This document shows, in pieces, positions 1 through 8,837 of a stretch of DNA of 64,000 nt (the first letter of the stretch is position 1; every line of letters starts with the position of its first letter). A model generated the notes under the pieces. The model was not told the origin of the DNA and did not search any database. It was given only the letters and a program-made list of their open reading frames with translations. Source of the stretch: Bacillus alkalicellulosilyticus (GTDB lineage Bacteria; Bacillota; Bacilli; Bacillales; Bacillaceae_F). The position numbers and the translations under genes are program-made. The stretch is taken from positions 2,229,210 through 2,293,209 of the forward strand of contig NZ_KV917381.1 of NCBI RefSeq assembly GCF_002019795.1, read 5' to 3'.

Positions 1-489
1 ACCGCCTGTTGGCATGATGTTGACTTGTGGCATTGGTCCTTTTACAGAATTAATCATCGATGGAGAATAGTTGTTACCTGGGAACAGCTTTACGATATCT
101 ACTCCGTATTCCATCGCTGTTTTCATTTCTGTAATCGTCATACAACCTGCCATGTAAGGAATTTGATATCGGTTACATAACTTTGCTGTTTCTTTGTCAA
201 AACATGGACTGACGATATACGTTGCCCCAGCTAAAATGGCAATTCTTGCCGTTTCACTATCAAGCACACTTCCTGCTCCAATTAATAAATCTTGAAATTC
301 AGGTCTTTTCTTTAATGAAGTAATCACATCAGCAGCCCCTGGAACCGTTAATGTTACTTCTATTGCTTTCATTCCGCCTTCAATACAAGCACTTGCAGTA
401 TTGATTGCTTCCTCTTCACTTTCAGCACGAATGACAGCGACAACTCCAGATTCTACGATGTCTTGAATAGTTTTTATTTTTTGGATCAT
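1..489 (-). CDS. eda: KDPG aldolase (2-keto-3-deoxy-6-phosphogluconate aldolase), C-terminus cut by window edge
   Basis: This partial class I aldolase cleaves 2-keto-3-deoxy-6-phosphogluconate to pyruvate and glyceraldehyde-3-phosphate in the cytosol. The reading frame begins at ATG 489 after an AGAGGAG ribosome binding site and stays open to the window edge. It translates as MIQKIKTIQDIVESGVVAVI at the start, with ESEEEA and IEVTLTVPG typical of the family, IGAGSVLD in the middle and DIVKLFPG, where K is the expected Schiff-base lysine. It follows kdgK by 27 nt on the same strand, so the pair forms the kinase/aldolase end of a ketodeoxygluconate pathway. The C-terminal quarter lies outside the window. 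Confidence 0.93.
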   Translation of the reverse strand, partial: MIQKIKTIQDIVESGVVAVIRAESEEEAINTASACIEGGMKAIEVTLTVPGAADVITSLKKRPEFQDLLIGAGSVLDSETARIAILAGATYIVSPCFDKETAKLCNRYQIPYMAGCMTITEMKTAMEYGVDIVKLFPGNNYSPSMINSVKGPMPQVNIMPTGG

Positions 490-516
490 GATTAGTTCTC
501 CTCTTTTCACTTATTT

Positions 517-1467
517 TTATCGGTCAATAAATTGTTTTTCTCCTAAAGCTACTAGCACCTCGTCTAAGTAAGGTAGCCCCTCATTATCTCCACTTACACT
601 AACGACTAATGAACCAATTGTATTTGCAAAGTAAAGAGATTTGGCTAGAGACCATCCTTGTAGAACCCCATAAACAAAACCCGCATCAAACCCATCACCA
701 GCACCAACTGTATCTACGACTTTTTTAGGAACAACAGGGGCTGCTTCAATTTGCTCGCCATTATGGTACCCAATCGAGCCCTTCTCGCCTAATTTAATGG
801 CAACATAGGAGATTCCTAGCTTCTTACAATGTTCAATAATCTCTTCAGGGTCACTTGTCCCTAGTAATATCTCTGCTTCCTCTAATCCTGTTAAAAAGAT
901 ATCCACATGAGGCAAATAACCAGAAAGTACCTTTTTCGCTTGTTCTTTACTCCAAAGCTTTAAACGGATGTTCGGGTCAAATGATATGAGAAGATTTTGT
1001 TTTTTTGCTTCAGAAATCGCTTCATGAACTATTTCCTCATTCTTTTCAGCTATGGCAGAAAACACGCCTGTGATATGAAGTAATTTGGCATTCTCAAAAA
1101 ATGAACTCTTGATACTCTCTTTTGAGAGTGTTGTGATTGGTGAATTAAATCGATAGTAAAATGTACTTCCGTCTCCACCTTCACGTATTTCTTTGAAATT
1201 TAAAGATGTCGGATAACCGTCGACCAACTTAACTTCGGACACATCAATGCCTTCACCACGAACGAAATTAAAAATATGCTTTCCAAACTCATCGTTACCG
1301 AGTCTGCTAATCCAGCCAGTATGTAATCCTAATCTTGAACATCCAATCGCAAAATTTAATTCTGCGCCTCCCACTTTTCGTTCAAAAGTTTGAACAAACC
1401 GCATAGGACCGGTTGTACTGGGATTAAAGGTAATCATTGCATCACCAATTGTAATTACGTCTTTCAT
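517..1467 (-). CDS. kdgK: 2-keto-3-deoxygluconate kinase (PfkB family sugar kinase)
   Basis: PfkB/ribokinase-family kinase of 316 residues. It probably phosphorylates 2-keto-3-deoxygluconate to KDPG, the substrate of the downstream aldolase. N-terminal substrate signature GGAELNFAIG is at about 33-42, and the C-terminal PfkB signature DTVGAGDGFDAGF is at about 252-264 with the catalytic Asp in GAGD. I chose ATG 1467 (MKDVITIGD) because the AGAGAGG ribosome binding site is 9 nt upstream of it but directly abuts the upstream in-frame ATG at 1476. The gene overlaps the 3' end of the GntR regulator by 26 nt. KDG specificity is inferred from the eda neighbour; fructokinase or another sugar kinase is the alternative. 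Confidence 0.88.
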   Translation of the reverse strand: MKDVITIGDAMITFNPSTTGPMRFVQTFERKVGGAELNFAIGCSRLGLHTGWISRLGNDEFGKHIFNFVRGEGIDVSEVKLVDGYPTSLNFKEIREGGDGSTFYYRFNSPITTLSKESIKSSFFENAKLLHITGVFSAIAEKNEEIVHEAISEAKKQNLLISFDPNIRLKLWSKEQAKKVLSGYLPHVDIFLTGLEEAEILLGTSDPEEIIEHCKKLGISYVAIKLGEKGSIGYHNGEQIEAAPVVPKKVVDTVGAGDGFDAGFVYGVLQGWSLAKSLYFANTIGSLVVSVSGDNEGLPYLDEVLVALGEKQFIDR

Positions 1468-2173
1468 TGGTATCATCCTCTCTACCTTTTTGGAAATAAT
1501 CAGGGTATTTCTTAACTAACTCCTTCATATCAACCGTGACTCCTTTTAAGTGAACTCGAACTGCTTTTTCGGCACGGTCTGGATTCTGCTCTTTTATCGA
1601 TTCAACTATTTCTTGATGTTCTTTCAGTAAGTTGTCTGTATTTAAATTCTCAAACAAGCTTAAAAAGCGAATTCGACTAAAATTTAAAGTCATCATATTT
1701 TGGATCGCATCCCAAACTTTCGACTTATGGCAAATGGAAAAAATCAATGCATGGAATTGTTCATCTAATTCAAAAAATCTCTCGAAATCTTTTTCATTTG
1801 AGGCTAGCCTTTGTAACGAGACATTTGACGTTAAGGAAATTAAACCCTGTTCAGTAACCATCTCGCACGCCAGTCTGGTTGTCGCCACTTCAAGATGCTC
1901 TCTCATAAATCTTGTTTCTTCGAGATGGTCTAAATCTATCTTAGAAACAACTGACCCTTTTTGTGGGAATACGGTTACAAGTTCTTCCTGTGAAAGACGT
2001 AAAAAAGCTTCTCTCACAGGAGTTCGACTTACTTGAAGACGCTCTGCTATTTCATTTTCACTAATGGAATGTCCTGGTGGTAGTTTTACACTGACGATTT
2101 CTGATTTCAAAAATTCATATACCCTTGTGCCGATAGAAGATCTGTTTTTTAATGAAAAATCTATCTTGGTCAT
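1442..2173 (-). CDS. GntR-family (FadR/FCD subfamily) transcriptional regulator of the KDG operon
   Basis: A 243-residue repressor-type regulator with an N-terminal winged helix-turn-helix (about 14-78; ISENEIAERLQVSRTPVREA is the recognition part) and a C-terminal all-helical FCD ligand domain. The FCD subfamily usually senses small organic acids through metal-binding histidines. It is first in the operon with kdgK and eda and overlaps kdgK. ATG 2173 is preferred, with AAAGGAG 9 nt upstream; an adjacent GTG at 2176 is possible. A perfect palindrome with core TTGTATACAA lies 23 nt upstream of the start, so autoregulation and control by a uronate or KDG-type inducer are likely. The actual ligand is not visible. 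Confidence 0.88.
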   Translation of the reverse strand: MTKIDFSLKNRSSIGTRVYEFLKSEIVSVKLPPGHSISENEIAERLQVSRTPVREAFLRLSQEELVTVFPQKGSVVSKIDLDHLEETRFMREHLEVATTRLACEMVTEQGLISLTSNVSLQRLASNEKDFERFFELDEQFHALIFSICHKSKVWDAIQNMMTLNFSRIRFLSLFENLNTDNLLKEHQEIVESIKEQNPDRAEKAVRVHLKGVTVDMKELVKKYPDYFQKGREDDTNERRNYNW

Positions 2174-2195
2174 CACTTAGCTCTCCTTTCTAGAT

Positions 2196-2217
2196 GTATA
2201 CTTGTATACAAGTATAC
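2196..2217. promoter_or_regulatory. Perfect 22-bp palindromic operator for the FCD-type GntR regulator
   Basis: A perfect inverted repeat with core TTGTATACAA and symmetrical GTATAC flanks sits in the divergent region between the GntR regulator and the aspartase/fumarase-family gene. TTGTATACAA-like palindromes are the usual operator type of FCD GntR regulators (UxuR/ExuR/KdgR group). Position and symmetry suggest autoregulation of the regulator-kdgK-eda operon; control of the divergent gene is possible. Confidence 0.75.
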
Positions 2218-2331
2218 TAATGAAATGAAACCGCCGTCAATACAATTTTACTTTCTACTTCTTCCCCCTTATTATTCCTAAAACAATGGTTAACCTAAGG
2301 ACATAACCATTTACATGAAAGGGAGAAAACG

Positions 2332-3717
2332 ATGAAATCTATTGAACAGTATCGAATTGAAAAGGATACCATGGGTGAAATTAAAGTCCCTTTTGATGCG
2401 TATTATGGATCACAAACTCAGCGTGCCATTGACAATTTTAATATAAGTAAACATAAATTGCCTCGTTCTTTTATTCGGGCCCAAGGAATAATAAAAGCAG
2501 CAGCCGCACAAACCAATATGGAATTAGGAAAACTTCACCCTACTATTGGTAGATCCATCATTCAAGCTGCTGAAGAAGTAATTGATGGAATGTGGGATGA
2601 TCATTTTGTAGTGGATGTATATCAAGCAGGTGCAGGTACCTCTCAGAATATGAATGCCAATGAGGTCATAGCGATACGTGCTAATGAAATAGCTAGTGAT
2701 ATTGGAGCGTTTAGAATTCACCCAAATGACCATGTTAATATGGGACAATCAACGAATGATACCTTTCCTTCTTCATTGCATATTGCTGCGGTAGAAACAA
2801 TGGTTTATCAACTTCTCCCTTCCCTTTTTCATTTGCAAGCTGCATTAGAAAAAAAAGCGACTGAATTTATGCCAATCCTTAAAACAGGTCGAACCCATTT
2901 ACATGATGCTGTGCCGATGCGATTAGGACAAGAGTTTTTAGGATATGCAGGGACAATTCAATCCATGTATGAGCGCATAAATCTCACGTTGCCTTCTTTA
3001 TATGAACTTGGTCTAGGTGGGAATGCGATTGGAACCATCCTTCATACACATCCGAAATACCCTCAAAAAGTTATCGTAGAAATATCTCGAAGAACGAATT
3101 TGCCTTTTAAAAAGGCGGATAATTTATTTTGTTTTATGCAAAATCGAAATGCTGCGATTCAAACAATAAGTGCACTTAAGGAGCTTTCGATTCACCTCAT
3201 AAAAATAACAAGTGATTTACGTCTGTTGAGCTCTGGACCTCGAACGGGTCTTTCTGAAATTAGTTTGCCCCCTGTTCAACCAGGGTCGACAATTATGCCA
3301 GGAAAAGTGAATCCAGCTATTTTAGAAATGGTACATATGGTGTGTTGTCAGATAATTGGGTTTGAAACTGCGATAACCATGGCAGGGACCGCTGGGCAAC
3401 TTGAAATAAATGTGATGATGCCAGTAATTGCCTATACGTTGCTTGAATCCATTGAAATTATGTCGAATGCTTTAGAGACATTAGTAACTAAGTGTATTTT
3501 AGGTATACAAGCGAATGAGGAAATTTGTAGAAACTGGATGAATGCTAGCCTTTCTTTAGTAACCGGATTAAGTCCGAGCATGGGCTATGATTTAGCTTCA
3601 AGCATTGGAAATCAAGCGGATACACAAAACAAGACCATTCAACAAGTACTTCAAGAATTAGGGTTATATACCACTGACGTACAGCAAGCGATAGCCCCAG
3701 AGTCTTTACTTCAATAA
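2332..3717 (+). CDS. Class II fumarase/aspartase-family lyase (aspartase-like)
   Basis: A 461-residue member of the fumarase/aspartase superfamily, whose homotetramers eliminate from aspartate or malate to give fumarate. Motifs in order: GAGTSQNMNANEVIA (about 105-119), HVNMGQSTNDTFP (about 135-147), GRTHLHDAVPMRLGQEF (about 184-200) and the superfamily signature GSTIMPGKVNP, where the usual SS is ST. The N-terminal AEEVIDGMWDDHFVVD block resembles B. subtilis AnsB and AspB, which favours aspartase, while GQSTNDTFP is fumarase-like. The ribosome binding site AAGGGAG precedes ATG by 7 nt. It diverges from the GntR-kdgK-eda operon. The family is certain; the substrate is not. Confidence 0.85.
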   Translation: MKSIEQYRIEKDTMGEIKVPFDAYYGSQTQRAIDNFNISKHKLPRSFIRAQGIIKAAAAQTNMELGKLHPTIGRSIIQAAEEVIDGMWDDHFVVDVYQAGAGTSQNMNANEVIAIRANEIASDIGAFRIHPNDHVNMGQSTNDTFPSSLHIAAVETMVYQLLPSLFHLQAALEKKATEFMPILKTGRTHLHDAVPMRLGQEFLGYAGTIQSMYERINLTLPSLYELGLGGNAIGTILHTHPKYPQKVIVEISRRTNLPFKKADNLFCFMQNRNAAIQTISALKELSIHLIKITSDLRLLSSGPRTGLSEISLPPVQPGSTIMPGKVNPAILEMVHMVCCQIIGFETAITMAGTAGQLEINVMMPVIAYTLLESIEIMSNALETLVTKCILGIQANEEICRNWMNASLSLVTGLSPSMGYDLASSIGNQADTQNKTIQQVLQELGLYTTDVQQAIAPESLLQ

Positions 3718-3739
3718 AAAAATGAAGGGAGGAAATTTC

Positions 3740-3997
3740 ATGAATCACGACGGCCAATCAAATCAAGCAACCGAGCAAGCTCAAAAATTCATTCAGCTAG
3801 CTCAACAAAATATTCATCAAGCCGAACAAAAAGGAAATTCGCTCAACATTGAAGTAGGACTGCAACAACTTCATCATGCGATGCATCAATTACAGAATGC
3901 ACAAGGAAACGATCCGTCAAAGCAACATCTTTACAAAGAAGTGCAACAGCATTTACAGAATGCAAATGAAAAGTTACACCAAATTCAACAATTATAA
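3740..3997 (+). CDS. Small hydrophilic Gln/His-rich protein, unrecognised
   Basis: An 85-residue soluble protein rich in Gln, His and Asn with predicted amphipathic helices (repeated LQ, HxxxxL spacing) and no membrane segment or cysteine. I chose ATG 3740 because GGGAGG lies 7 nt upstream; the earlier in-frame ATG at 3722 lacks a site. It starts 23 nt after the lyase gene and is followed 18 nt later by a membrane protein, so the three may be co-transcribed. The composition resembles small sporulation-associated helical proteins of Bacillus, but I do not recognise a family. Confidence 0.75.
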   Translation: MNHDGQSNQATEQAQKFIQLAQQNIHQAEQKGNSLNIEVGLQQLHHAMHQLQNAQGNDPSKQHLYKEVQQHLQNANEKLHQIQQL

Positions 3998-4015
3998 TGT
4001 AAAGGAGAAATCCCC

Positions 4016-4522
4016 TTGAAAAGTAAAAATGTAATAGTTGTCCTGATGACGGTTCTCCCATGGCTCACAGTTCCTTTTTTAGGTCGTACTGTGTTTAAAA
4101 GGTATTTCCCTGCAACGGTATTTATGAGTTTATATCTCTTAGCTGAAGGAAGACTTGCGGAGAAAAGGAAGTGGTGGTGGTTTTCTTATAATGTAAAACC
4201 AAATGTACTAGGTGAATTACCTTTAATTGTTGGACCGTTTTTTATAGGTTCACTTTGGATTATGAAGTATTCATATGGAAAGTTTGGTCTATATATGCTC
4301 ATCAATGCTATTGTTGATGGATTGTTCACCTATATAGGATTATCTGGCTTTAAAAAAATCGGATACGTTACACTCGTTAGATTATCTAAACACCAATTAT
4401 CACTAGTCTTTTTAATCAAAACATTTGTATTATACGGAGCTCAAGTTTTATATGAAAAGTATTTTTACACCCATCCCGCCACTCAACAAGAAACTAACCA
4501 TAGAATGGGACATAATAGCTAA
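4016..4522 (+). CDS. Small polytopic membrane protein, unrecognised
   Basis: A 168-residue protein with about four hydrophobic segments (roughly 5-25, 30-45, 65-85, 95-112 and possibly 125-142) and a hydrophilic C-terminus rich in His, Gln and Asn. It starts at TTG 4016 after an AAAGGAG ribosome binding site. No catalytic motif is seen. It is the last gene before a strong double hairpin (4597-4690) that probably terminates the plus-strand unit. Function unknown. Confidence 0.75.
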   Translation: MKSKNVIVVLMTVLPWLTVPFLGRTVFKRYFPATVFMSLYLLAEGRLAEKRKWWWFSYNVKPNVLGELPLIVGPFFIGSLWIMKYSYGKFGLYMLINAIVDGLFTYIGLSGFKKIGYVTLVRLSKHQLSLVFLIKTFVLYGAQVLYEKYFYTHPATQQETNHRMGHNS

Positions 4523-4529
4523 AACGTCT

Positions 4530-4690
4530 CTCTCTTCAGCAAGTTGTGAGAAACCCACTTGCTTTAAAAGAAGGTGGCGGTTTTGCTTATTGCTTAGAGG
4601 ATAGAACAAAAAGGAAAAAATAGAGGGCCCTGATAAAGTTAAAAAAACAACTTTATCAGGGCCCTCTTAAAACGACCTTTTGTCCACCTT
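4530..4690. repeat. Composite intergenic repeat R1 with nested hairpins (terminator)
   Basis: This is the most complete copy of the dispersed family. It holds a module reading GTGGCGGTTTTGCTTATTGC from 4575, followed by an outer stem (GATAGAACAAAAAGG about 4600-4614 with CCTTTTGTCCACCTT 4676-4690) that encloses a near-perfect 19-bp inner hairpin (arms 4622-4640 and 4649-4667, loop of A residues). It lies between convergent genes and probably terminates transcription from both sides. Confidence 0.8.
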
Positions 4691-4736
4691 ACTTTAAAAC
4701 GGAACAGGCTAGCTTTATCACATTATGAATAAGTTC

Positions 4737-5519
4737 TTACAATTCAAATTCCCATTCTTCTTTCAAATATAAATAGATAACTAAAAGTGTATTTTCGAGT
4801 TCTTCCAATGTCTTCCCTTCTTTACCTAAACCAAGTTTCGGAAAGATAACATCGGCAATTTGCTGTGTAACTTGTTCTCTTTCTACGCTAGGAATTTGCC
4901 CGAGCCTCTCACTATACGCTTTAATTAACTTCCATTCCTTCATTTGTAAAGCTTGTATCGATGTTTCTTCAAAAGAAATCGTTTCCTTGGATAAGCTCCG
5001 TTTTTCAATTTCTTTATCTACGGTACTCATTTTTTTACTTTTCTTTTTTCTTTCATGAACAACAATTGTTCCTGCAACAATGTCCCCTAGACGCTTATGT
5101 TTTGGATGGAGGAAAATCAGAATCATTCCTAGATAGAAAATGTTGTCAATGATTCGAATTAGATTTCGAATGAAGCTTGATAATAGCGTGATACTATGAC
5201 CGTTCTCTTGGATAATACGTAATCCAATTAAACGTTTCCCGAAGGTCCGTCCCCCCGTTATGTATTCCAAAAGAAAAAAATAGCCCCAATTGATTAGAAA
5301 AAGAACGATAATCGTTACAGCAATGGTGAAGTTACCCCAATCATAAAATAAGGGATTATCCATATTTACTAAATAAAGAATGAAAAGGACCAATATATTA
5401 AGTAAAGTTAAAACAACTAAATCAAGAATATAAGCTACCGCTCTACTTCCTAATCCAGCCGGTTGAAATTGAAGTGATACATATTCAGGTGTTTTGACTT
5501 CGATGTGTTGCTGATTCAT
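4737..5519 (-). CDS. RDD-family membrane protein
   Basis: A 260-residue RDD-family protein. The RDD domain is at about 15-145, with GLGSRAVAYILDLVVL holding the Arg-Asp pattern, three hydrophobic segments and GGRTFGKRLIGLRI before the last helix. A charged cytoplasmic tail of about 110 residues follows. The start ATG 5519 has AAGGAGG spaced 5 nt upstream; the longer frame to 5564 lacks a site. It is divergent from the SpoIIM-like gene, a pairing often seen with MoxR/DUF58 clusters. RDD proteins are proposed transporters or ion exchangers; the role here is unknown. Confidence 0.85.
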   Translation of the reverse strand: MNQQHIEVKTPEYVSLQFQPAGLGSRAVAYILDLVVLTLLNILVLFILYLVNMDNPLFYDWGNFTIAVTIIVLFLINWGYFFLLEYITGGRTFGKRLIGLRIIQENGHSITLLSSFIRNLIRIIDNIFYLGMILIFLHPKHKRLGDIVAGTIVVHERKKKSKKMSTVDKEIEKRSLSKETISFEETSIQALQMKEWKLIKAYSERLGQIPSVEREQVTQQIADVIFPKLGLGKEGKTLEELENTLLVIYLYLKEEWEFEL

Positions 5520-5643
5520 CGAATTCCTCCTTTTGTATGATTTGATGTCACTTTGTTCTATCATTTTTTTTCAGATGTTGTTATGATATTGGAAGAGTAG
5601 TAAATTATTAGTTCATTGCAATTTCTTAAAAAGCAGGTGTCCT

Positions 5644-6621
5644 ATGAATTTAAAGCAATATGTAAAACAGCATCGTGAAGATTGGAAGGAACTAGAACAA
5701 TTAGTTAGTCTTTTACATAAAAATAAACGTAATTTTGCTGCAAAAGATATTCAACAATTTCACCGTTTATATCAAAAATCAGCGCAGCATTTATCATACT
5801 GTCAAACTTACTTCCCTAAAGAAGATGTTACGTTTTATTTAAATGGTCTCGTCTCAAAAGCACATAATTTATTATACAAAGACCAAGTGTCTAGCTTTAA
5901 GCAAATCCGTTATTTTTTTACAACTAAATTTATAGGCTTATTAGCTGAACAATGGAAATTTGTGTTTATTGCCATGATATTATTTACATTAGGGGCGGTT
6001 GGTAGTTTTTTTTCTGTTCTTCAAGACCCTCTTCATTTATATTCCATATTACCAGCAGAAATTGCTTATGCAGTCGACCCTGAGCAATTAGGTGTAGGAC
6101 ACGACTCCATTGATTCCTCATTAATGTCTGCAAGTATTATGACCAATAATATTCAGGTTGCGTTTTTAGCATTTGCTGGAGGAATTACATTTGGATTATT
6201 GACAGCATATGTATTAGTTTACAACGGGATTATTGTAGGTGCTCTTGCTGCGCTTTTTTGGCATTATGACATGACTTATGAGTTTTGGGCCTACATCGTA
6301 CCTCACGGGATGATTGAACTAGTTGCGATTTTTATCGCTGGAGGTGCTGGGTTACTTATGGGCTATAAATTATTTGTACCTGGTCCATATTCTAGGATCT
6401 ACCAACTTAAAGAGCAAGCGAAACGCTCTGTACAACTATTGTTAGGAACGATCCCTTTATTTGTGATAGCAGGAGTAATTGAAGGATTCATCACTCCTGC
6501 TGCTATTTCACTAGAAGCAAAATATTTTGTTGCGATTCTCACAGTTGTAGGATTGTTACTCTATATGGTCATTGGTACGATATTATTTCAAAAAGAAGCT
6601 AGAGTAACCCGCGATTCATAA
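5644..6621 (+). CDS. SpoIIM-family (DUF95) membrane protein
   Basis: A 325-residue protein with an N-terminal cytoplasmic helical region of about 100 residues followed by five to six membrane helices. Family hallmarks are MTNNIQVAFLAFAGG (about 170-184) and PHGMIELVAIFIAGGAGL (about 220-237). SpoIIM itself works with SpoIIP and SpoIID in engulfment, but this longer, differently located paralogue is the type that accompanies MoxR-DUF58 loci, so a sporulation role is not implied. It reads convergently into the DUF58 gene, with a 23-nt overlap of 3' ends. Confidence 0.87.
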   Translation: MNLKQYVKQHREDWKELEQLVSLLHKNKRNFAAKDIQQFHRLYQKSAQHLSYCQTYFPKEDVTFYLNGLVSKAHNLLYKDQVSSFKQIRYFFTTKFIGLLAEQWKFVFIAMILFTLGAVGSFFSVLQDPLHLYSILPAEIAYAVDPEQLGVGHDSIDSSLMSASIMTNNIQVAFLAFAGGITFGLLTAYVLVYNGIIVGALAALFWHYDMTYEFWAYIVPHGMIELVAIFIAGGAGLLMGYKLFVPGPYSRIYQLKEQAKRSVQLLLGTIPLFVIAGVIEGFITPAAISLEAKYFVAILTVVGLLLYMVIGTILFQKEARVTRDS

Positions 6622-7957
6622 TGTCAATGTAATAAGAAACTGCTGTTATTGCTAGTTTATCTTCTCTGGCCTCCACCATTTGGAGGCCTTGTTTTTCCCA
6701 CTTAGCTTTTTCTCTCTTCTTAAACATCATTTCCTGTTGAGCGATTGTCTTTATCATTGCTTTTTGAACAGTAGTTGGCTCTTCTTGGACTCTTTTCGTA
6801 ACGACTTCATCATCTACTCCTATCATCAGAAATAGGTGCCTTTGTCTTAGTCTTTTTAAGTACAATAGAGCACTTTCCTCATGTAGAAAGGTTCTGACAT
6901 CACTAAATAACAGCACAAGACTTCGCTTTTTTTGGGTTGCTTGAACATAATTGAGCACGGCGCCATAATTAGACTCAAAGGGGTCTACTTGAATGTCGTA
7001 TATAGACTGCAAAATCAATTGCAGATGCGCCATCCCTTTTGCTGGTGGAACATATACTTTCACATTTTTTGAAAAGGCAATAACGGAAACATAATCCCCT
7101 TTTTGTAATGCCGCAGCAATCACAGTTAATCCCGCTTCAAGTGATTTTTCAAGACGGTTTCCTTTCTTTAGTTCCGCCCCCATCATTCTCCCGCAATCAA
7201 GTAAAACAGTAATATACTTCCCATGTTCAGGCTCATATTCATTAGTCATAACCTCTTGCAGCTTAGCTGTTTGTCGCCAGTTGATTTTTCTAGGATCATC
7301 TCCAACAACATAATTTCGGATTTTTGAAAACTCGCCAACTCCACTTCTTTGTTTTCGGATGATGTTTCCTTCATACAATAAATATTGTTGTGCGCTTTCT
7401 AAATATTGCCTCGTTTCTGTTAAATCAGGAATAACTTTAACAGATTGTTCAACTTCAATTGTTTTATGTTTTTGCCACAGCCCAAGAACACTGCTATATC
7501 GTAAATACAATTTCTCTATTTGATACAGTCCTCTAACCAGTGCAAAGGTTTCGTAGGTAACCATAGTCGAAGAATTACTTTTTATGTTTCCGCGTAACGG
7601 AAAAGAACTCCTAAAAGACTGCGGAATCCCATCGATAATTTCATACATAAACGATAAAGAAGAATTATTTATTATAGTAATGTGTATATCATAAGAAATG
7701 CTACGTTCCATTTCTTCAGGCATATTTCGTTCTATCATTACTTCACTTTTTCTTGGTGACATAAACAAATCTAATAAACTAAACAAGATAATCGCACCAT
7801 TTGCAATAACAACAAAACCCCACGATAGTTCTGTAAATGTAGCAATCACCAATATAATCGAAAAAATGCTATACAATAGTAATAGTCTTTTAGTTGGTAA
7901 AATCCCTTTATCGTGGAACAGGAATCGACCCCACAAGTTCTTTAATCGTTTGGTCAA
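6599..7957 (-). CDS. DUF58-family protein with von Willebrand A-like fold
   Basis: A 452-residue DUF58 protein. Two N-terminal membrane helices (about 25-65) are followed by a beta-rich extracytoplasmic region, then the DUF58 signature VGDDPRKINWRQTAK at about 217-231 and a vWA-like domain with ITVLLDCGRMM and VLLFSDVRTF. It starts at TTG 7957 with GGAGGGA 7 nt upstream, inside the end of the MoxR gene. DUF58 proteins pair with MoxR ATPases in putative chaperone or assembly machines. The 3' end overlaps the convergent SpoIIM-like gene. Confidence 0.88.
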   Translation of the reverse strand: MTKRLKNLWGRFLFHDKGILPTKRLLLLYSIFSIILVIATFTELSWGFVVIANGAIILFSLLDLFMSPRKSEVMIERNMPEEMERSISYDIHITIINNSSLSFMYEIIDGIPQSFRSSFPLRGNIKSNSSTMVTYETFALVRGLYQIEKLYLRYSSVLGLWQKHKTIEVEQSVKVIPDLTETRQYLESAQQYLLYEGNIIRKQRSGVGEFSKIRNYVVGDDPRKINWRQTAKLQEVMTNEYEPEHGKYITVLLDCGRMMGAELKKGNRLEKSLEAGLTVIAAALQKGDYVSVIAFSKNVKVYVPPAKGMAHLQLILQSIYDIQVDPFESNYGAVLNYVQATQKKRSLVLLFSDVRTFLHEESALLYLKRLRQRHLFLMIGVDDEVVTKRVQEEPTTVQKAMIKTIAQQEMMFKKREKAKWEKQGLQMVEAREDKLAITAVSYYIDIMNRGLL

Positions 7958-8837
7958 CAGTCGCTCCCTCCAATTCCATATGTGGAGATAATTGAATCCG
8001 ATGGCGTAATGCAGGATTTACCACGATTTTGATGTCATCGGGTGTAACATAATCACGTCCAGCTAAGAAGGCCCAGGCCTGTGCTGCTTTCCCGATTGAA
8101 ATCGCAGCCCTCGTACTCGCCCCAAAGCGGATCGTTTCAGACTCCCGTGTTTTTCTAACAATTTTCATAATATAGTCTAATACACTTTCACTTAACGTCA
8201 CTTGTTCAATGTCACGTCGTATTGATAAAAAGCTCTCAAGGTCAAGAACCGACTTGTCAGCAATTGTAAATAAGCGGTCTTCAATTACACGTTGTAACAC
8301 TTTTTTCTCTTCCTCAAACGAAGGAAAATCGATATGTAATTTAAACAAAAAACGATCTTGCTGTGCTTCAGGTAAAGGATATGTCCCTTCAAATTCAATC
8401 GGATTTTGTGTAGCTACAACGAAAAAAACCTCTGCTAAAGAATACGTTTCTCCCTGAATAGTAACCTGTTTTTCTTCCATCGCTTCTAACAGGGCAGCTT
8501 GTGTTTTCGCAGGTGTTCGATTGATTTCATCAGCTAACAAAATATTAGTGAAGATAGGCCCCTTTAACGTCTGGAATGTACCCTCTTTCATGTTATAAAT
8601 TGTACTGCCGGTAATGTCACTCGGTAGCAAATCAGGGGTGAACTGAATTCGATTAAAGTCTCCCCCTACTAAACTAGCAAGAGTTCGAACCATTTGTGTT
8701 TTCCCAGTACCAGGTACACCTTCTAGTAATACGTGTCCTCCAGATAAAATAGCCGCAAGCAAAAGTTTTACATTTAATTCTTGTCCTAGTATTCTTTCTT
8801 GATAGCTTTGAAGTAATTGATTTAATTCCGTCCTCAT
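7908..8837 (-). CDS. MoxR-family AAA+ ATPase
   Basis: A 309-residue AAA+ ATPase of the MoxR branch. Walker A GVPGTGKT is at about 40-47, Walker B with LLADEINRTP at about 100-109, sensor 1 in VVATQNPIEFEGTYPLPEAQ, an arginine-finger segment at QDRF, and a C-terminal lid with GASTRA. MoxR ATPases act as chaperones that mature protein complexes, generally with a DUF58/vWA partner, which here follows with a 50-nt overlap. The start at ATG 8837 overlaps the stop of the DUF4350 gene by 4 nt, indicating translational coupling. Confidence 0.92.
   Translation of the reverse strand: MRTELNQLLQSYQERILGQELNVKLLLAAILSGGHVLLEGVPGTGKTQMVRTLASLVGGDFNRIQFTPDLLPSDITGSTIYNMKEGTFQTLKGPIFTNILLADEINRTPAKTQAALLEAMEEKQVTIQGETYSLAEVFFVVATQNPIEFEGTYPLPEAQQDRFLFKLHIDFPSFEEEKKVLQRVIEDRLFTIADKSVLDLESFLSIRRDIEQVTLSESVLDYIMKIVRKTRESETIRFGASTRAAISIGKAAQAWAFLAGRDYVTPDDIKIVVNPALRHRIQLSPHMELEGATVDQTIKELVGSIPVPR

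Noticed and set aside
1632-2036. 134-codon plus-strand frame opposite the GntR regulator
   Set aside because: It is antisense to a well-supported gene, has no ribosome binding site and no recognisable motif.
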